Source of the DNA: DSNY01 sp964539745
Lineage (GTDB): Bacteria; Pseudomonadota; Gammaproteobacteria; Burkholderiales; Burkholderiaceae_F
DNA: 62,575 nucleotides
Reading direction: 5' to 3'
Assembly (NCBI GenBank): GCA_964539745.1
Contig: CAZIJU010000010.1
Span: 1 to 62,575, forward strand
Part shown: in pieces, positions 61,867 through 62,575 of the stretch
How the letters are laid out: every line of letters begins with the position of its first letter
Numbering within the stretch: position 1 is the first letter of the stretch
Program-made: the position numbers and the translations under genes
Notes under the pieces: generated by a model
What the model saw: the letters and a program-made list of their open reading frames with translations, nothing else
What the model was told of the DNA's origin: nothing
Database searches by the model: none

Positions 61867-62575
61867 ATGTCGACCACTTTGCTCCCGCCGGAACGCACGA
61901 CGTTGCCGATGCTGCCGCTGCGCGACGTCGTCGTGTTCCCGCACATGGTGATCCCGCTGTTCGTGGGGCGCCCGAAATCGATCAAGGCCCTCGACTCCGC
62001 AATGGAGGCGGGCAAGAGCATCATGTTGGTGGCGCAGAAAAACGCCGCCAAGGACGAGCCGACGGCCGACGACATCTACGAAATCGGCTGCGTGGCCAAC
62101 ATCCTGCAGATGCTGAAGCTGCCGGACGGCACGGTGAAGGTGCTGGTCGAAGGCGCGCAGCGCGCGCGGATCCATCGCATCGAGGATCTGCAGACGCATT
62201 TCACGTGCGAGCTGACGCCGATCGTTCCCGAGCCGTCGGCGGGCGCCGAACTGGAGGCGCTGCGCCGCGCGATCGTCAGCCAGTTCGATCAGTACGTGAA
62301 GCTGAACAAGAAGATTCCGGCCGAGATCTTGACCTCGATCGCCGGCATCGACGACGCCGGCCGGCTGGCGGACACGATCGCCGCGCACTTGCCGCTGAAG
62401 CTCGAGCAGAAGCAGAAGATCCTGGAGATGTTCGGGCTGGCCGATCGGCTCGAGCATCTGCTCGCGCAGCTCGAGACCGAAATCGACATCCTGCAGGTGG
62501 AGAAACGCATCCGCGGCCGCGTCAAGCGGCAGATGGAGAAGAGCCAGCGCGAGTACTACCTGAACGAGCAGGTCA
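61867..62575 (+). CDS. lon: ATP-dependent protease Lon (5' part)
   Basis: First 236 residues of Lon, cut by the window end. The N-terminal LON substrate-recognition domain is intact: TLPMLPLRDVVVFPHMVIPLFVGR, then GCVANILQMLKLPDGTVKVLVEG, and the start of the coiled-coil region ending in KRQMEKSQREYYLNEQV. The ATPase and protease domains lie beyond the window. AGGA lies 9 nt before the ATG. Confidence 0.97.
   Translation, partial: MSTTLLPPERTTLPMLPLRDVVVFPHMVIPLFVGRPKSIKALDSAMEAGKSIMLVAQKNAAKDEPTADDIYEIGCVANILQMLKLPDGTVKVLVEGAQRARIHRIEDLQTHFTCELTPIVPEPSAGAELEALRRAIVSQFDQYVKLNKKIPAEILTSIAGIDDAGRLADTIAAHLPLKLEQKQKILEMFGLADRLEHLLAQLETEIDILQVEKRIRGRVKRQMEKSQREYYLNEQV

Overview
The window is high-GC (roughly two thirds G+C by eye), densely coding bacterial chromosome. 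Gene content and order point to a betaproteobacterium, most likely Burkholderiales: sdhA-sdhB-sdhE-gltA followed by odhA-odhB-odhL-zapE, bamD/rluD-pgeF-phaC-phaA-phaB-phaR-rimO, serB/mfd/ispD-ispF/ompR-envZ, tsaB-rimI-udg/lplT/alr-radA, and tRNA-Leu-tig-clpP-clpX-lon are all familiar neighbourhoods there. The genus cannot be assigned from sequence inspection alone.

Layout. 0-3.2 kb: end of the succinate dehydrogenase operon and citrate synthase. 3.3-6.9 kb (minus): a Tat-type DUF1501 protein with a large lipoprotein carrying two CXXCH motifs. 7.2-12.0 kb (minus): a three-gene 2-oxoacid:ferredoxin oxidoreductase cluster (beta, fused gamma-alpha, and a GltD-like flavoprotein with ferredoxin domains). 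It faces away from the NAD-linked 2-oxoglutarate dehydrogenase genes (12.4-18.4 kb), so the two alternative enzymes for the 2-oxoglutarate/succinyl-CoA step share one intergenic region containing a perfect palindrome. A PspC-like gene between odhB and odhL is frameshifted. 18.4-26.4 kb: zapE, a secreted coiled-coil protein, a PP2C phosphatase, a small element bounded by inverted repeats, ydcH, dinG, bamD, rluD, pgeF.

26.5-35.7 kb: polyhydroxyalkanoate metabolism (phaC, phaA, phaB, phaR, and a second thiolase bktB), with rimO, a GST and an EamA transporter. Between phaB and phaR lies a 126-bp tandem repeat (two identical copies plus one altered copy) whose units form strong hairpins. 35.7-36.9 kb: a small accessory island with a DUF4160/DUF2442 pair and a lower-GC orphan gene carrying a HEPN-like RxxxxH motif.

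37-46 kb: DUF4870, serB, mfd, divergent ispD-ispF-rhodanese, then envZ/ompR. 46-49.2 kb: DUF3106 and a second secreted pair, DUF1800 and DUF1501. 49.2-55.2 kb: tsaB, rimI, udg, lplT, alr, radA. 55.2-58.2 kb (minus): hpnC-hpnD-hpnE for squalene synthesis. 58.3 kb to the end: tRNA-Leu(UAG), tig, clpP, clpX and the start of lon.

All identifications rest on motif and sequence recognition by reading; no database search was run. Many starts are GTG or TTG, and I chose them by reading frame, overlap with the upstream stop, and Shine-Dalgarno-like sequence.
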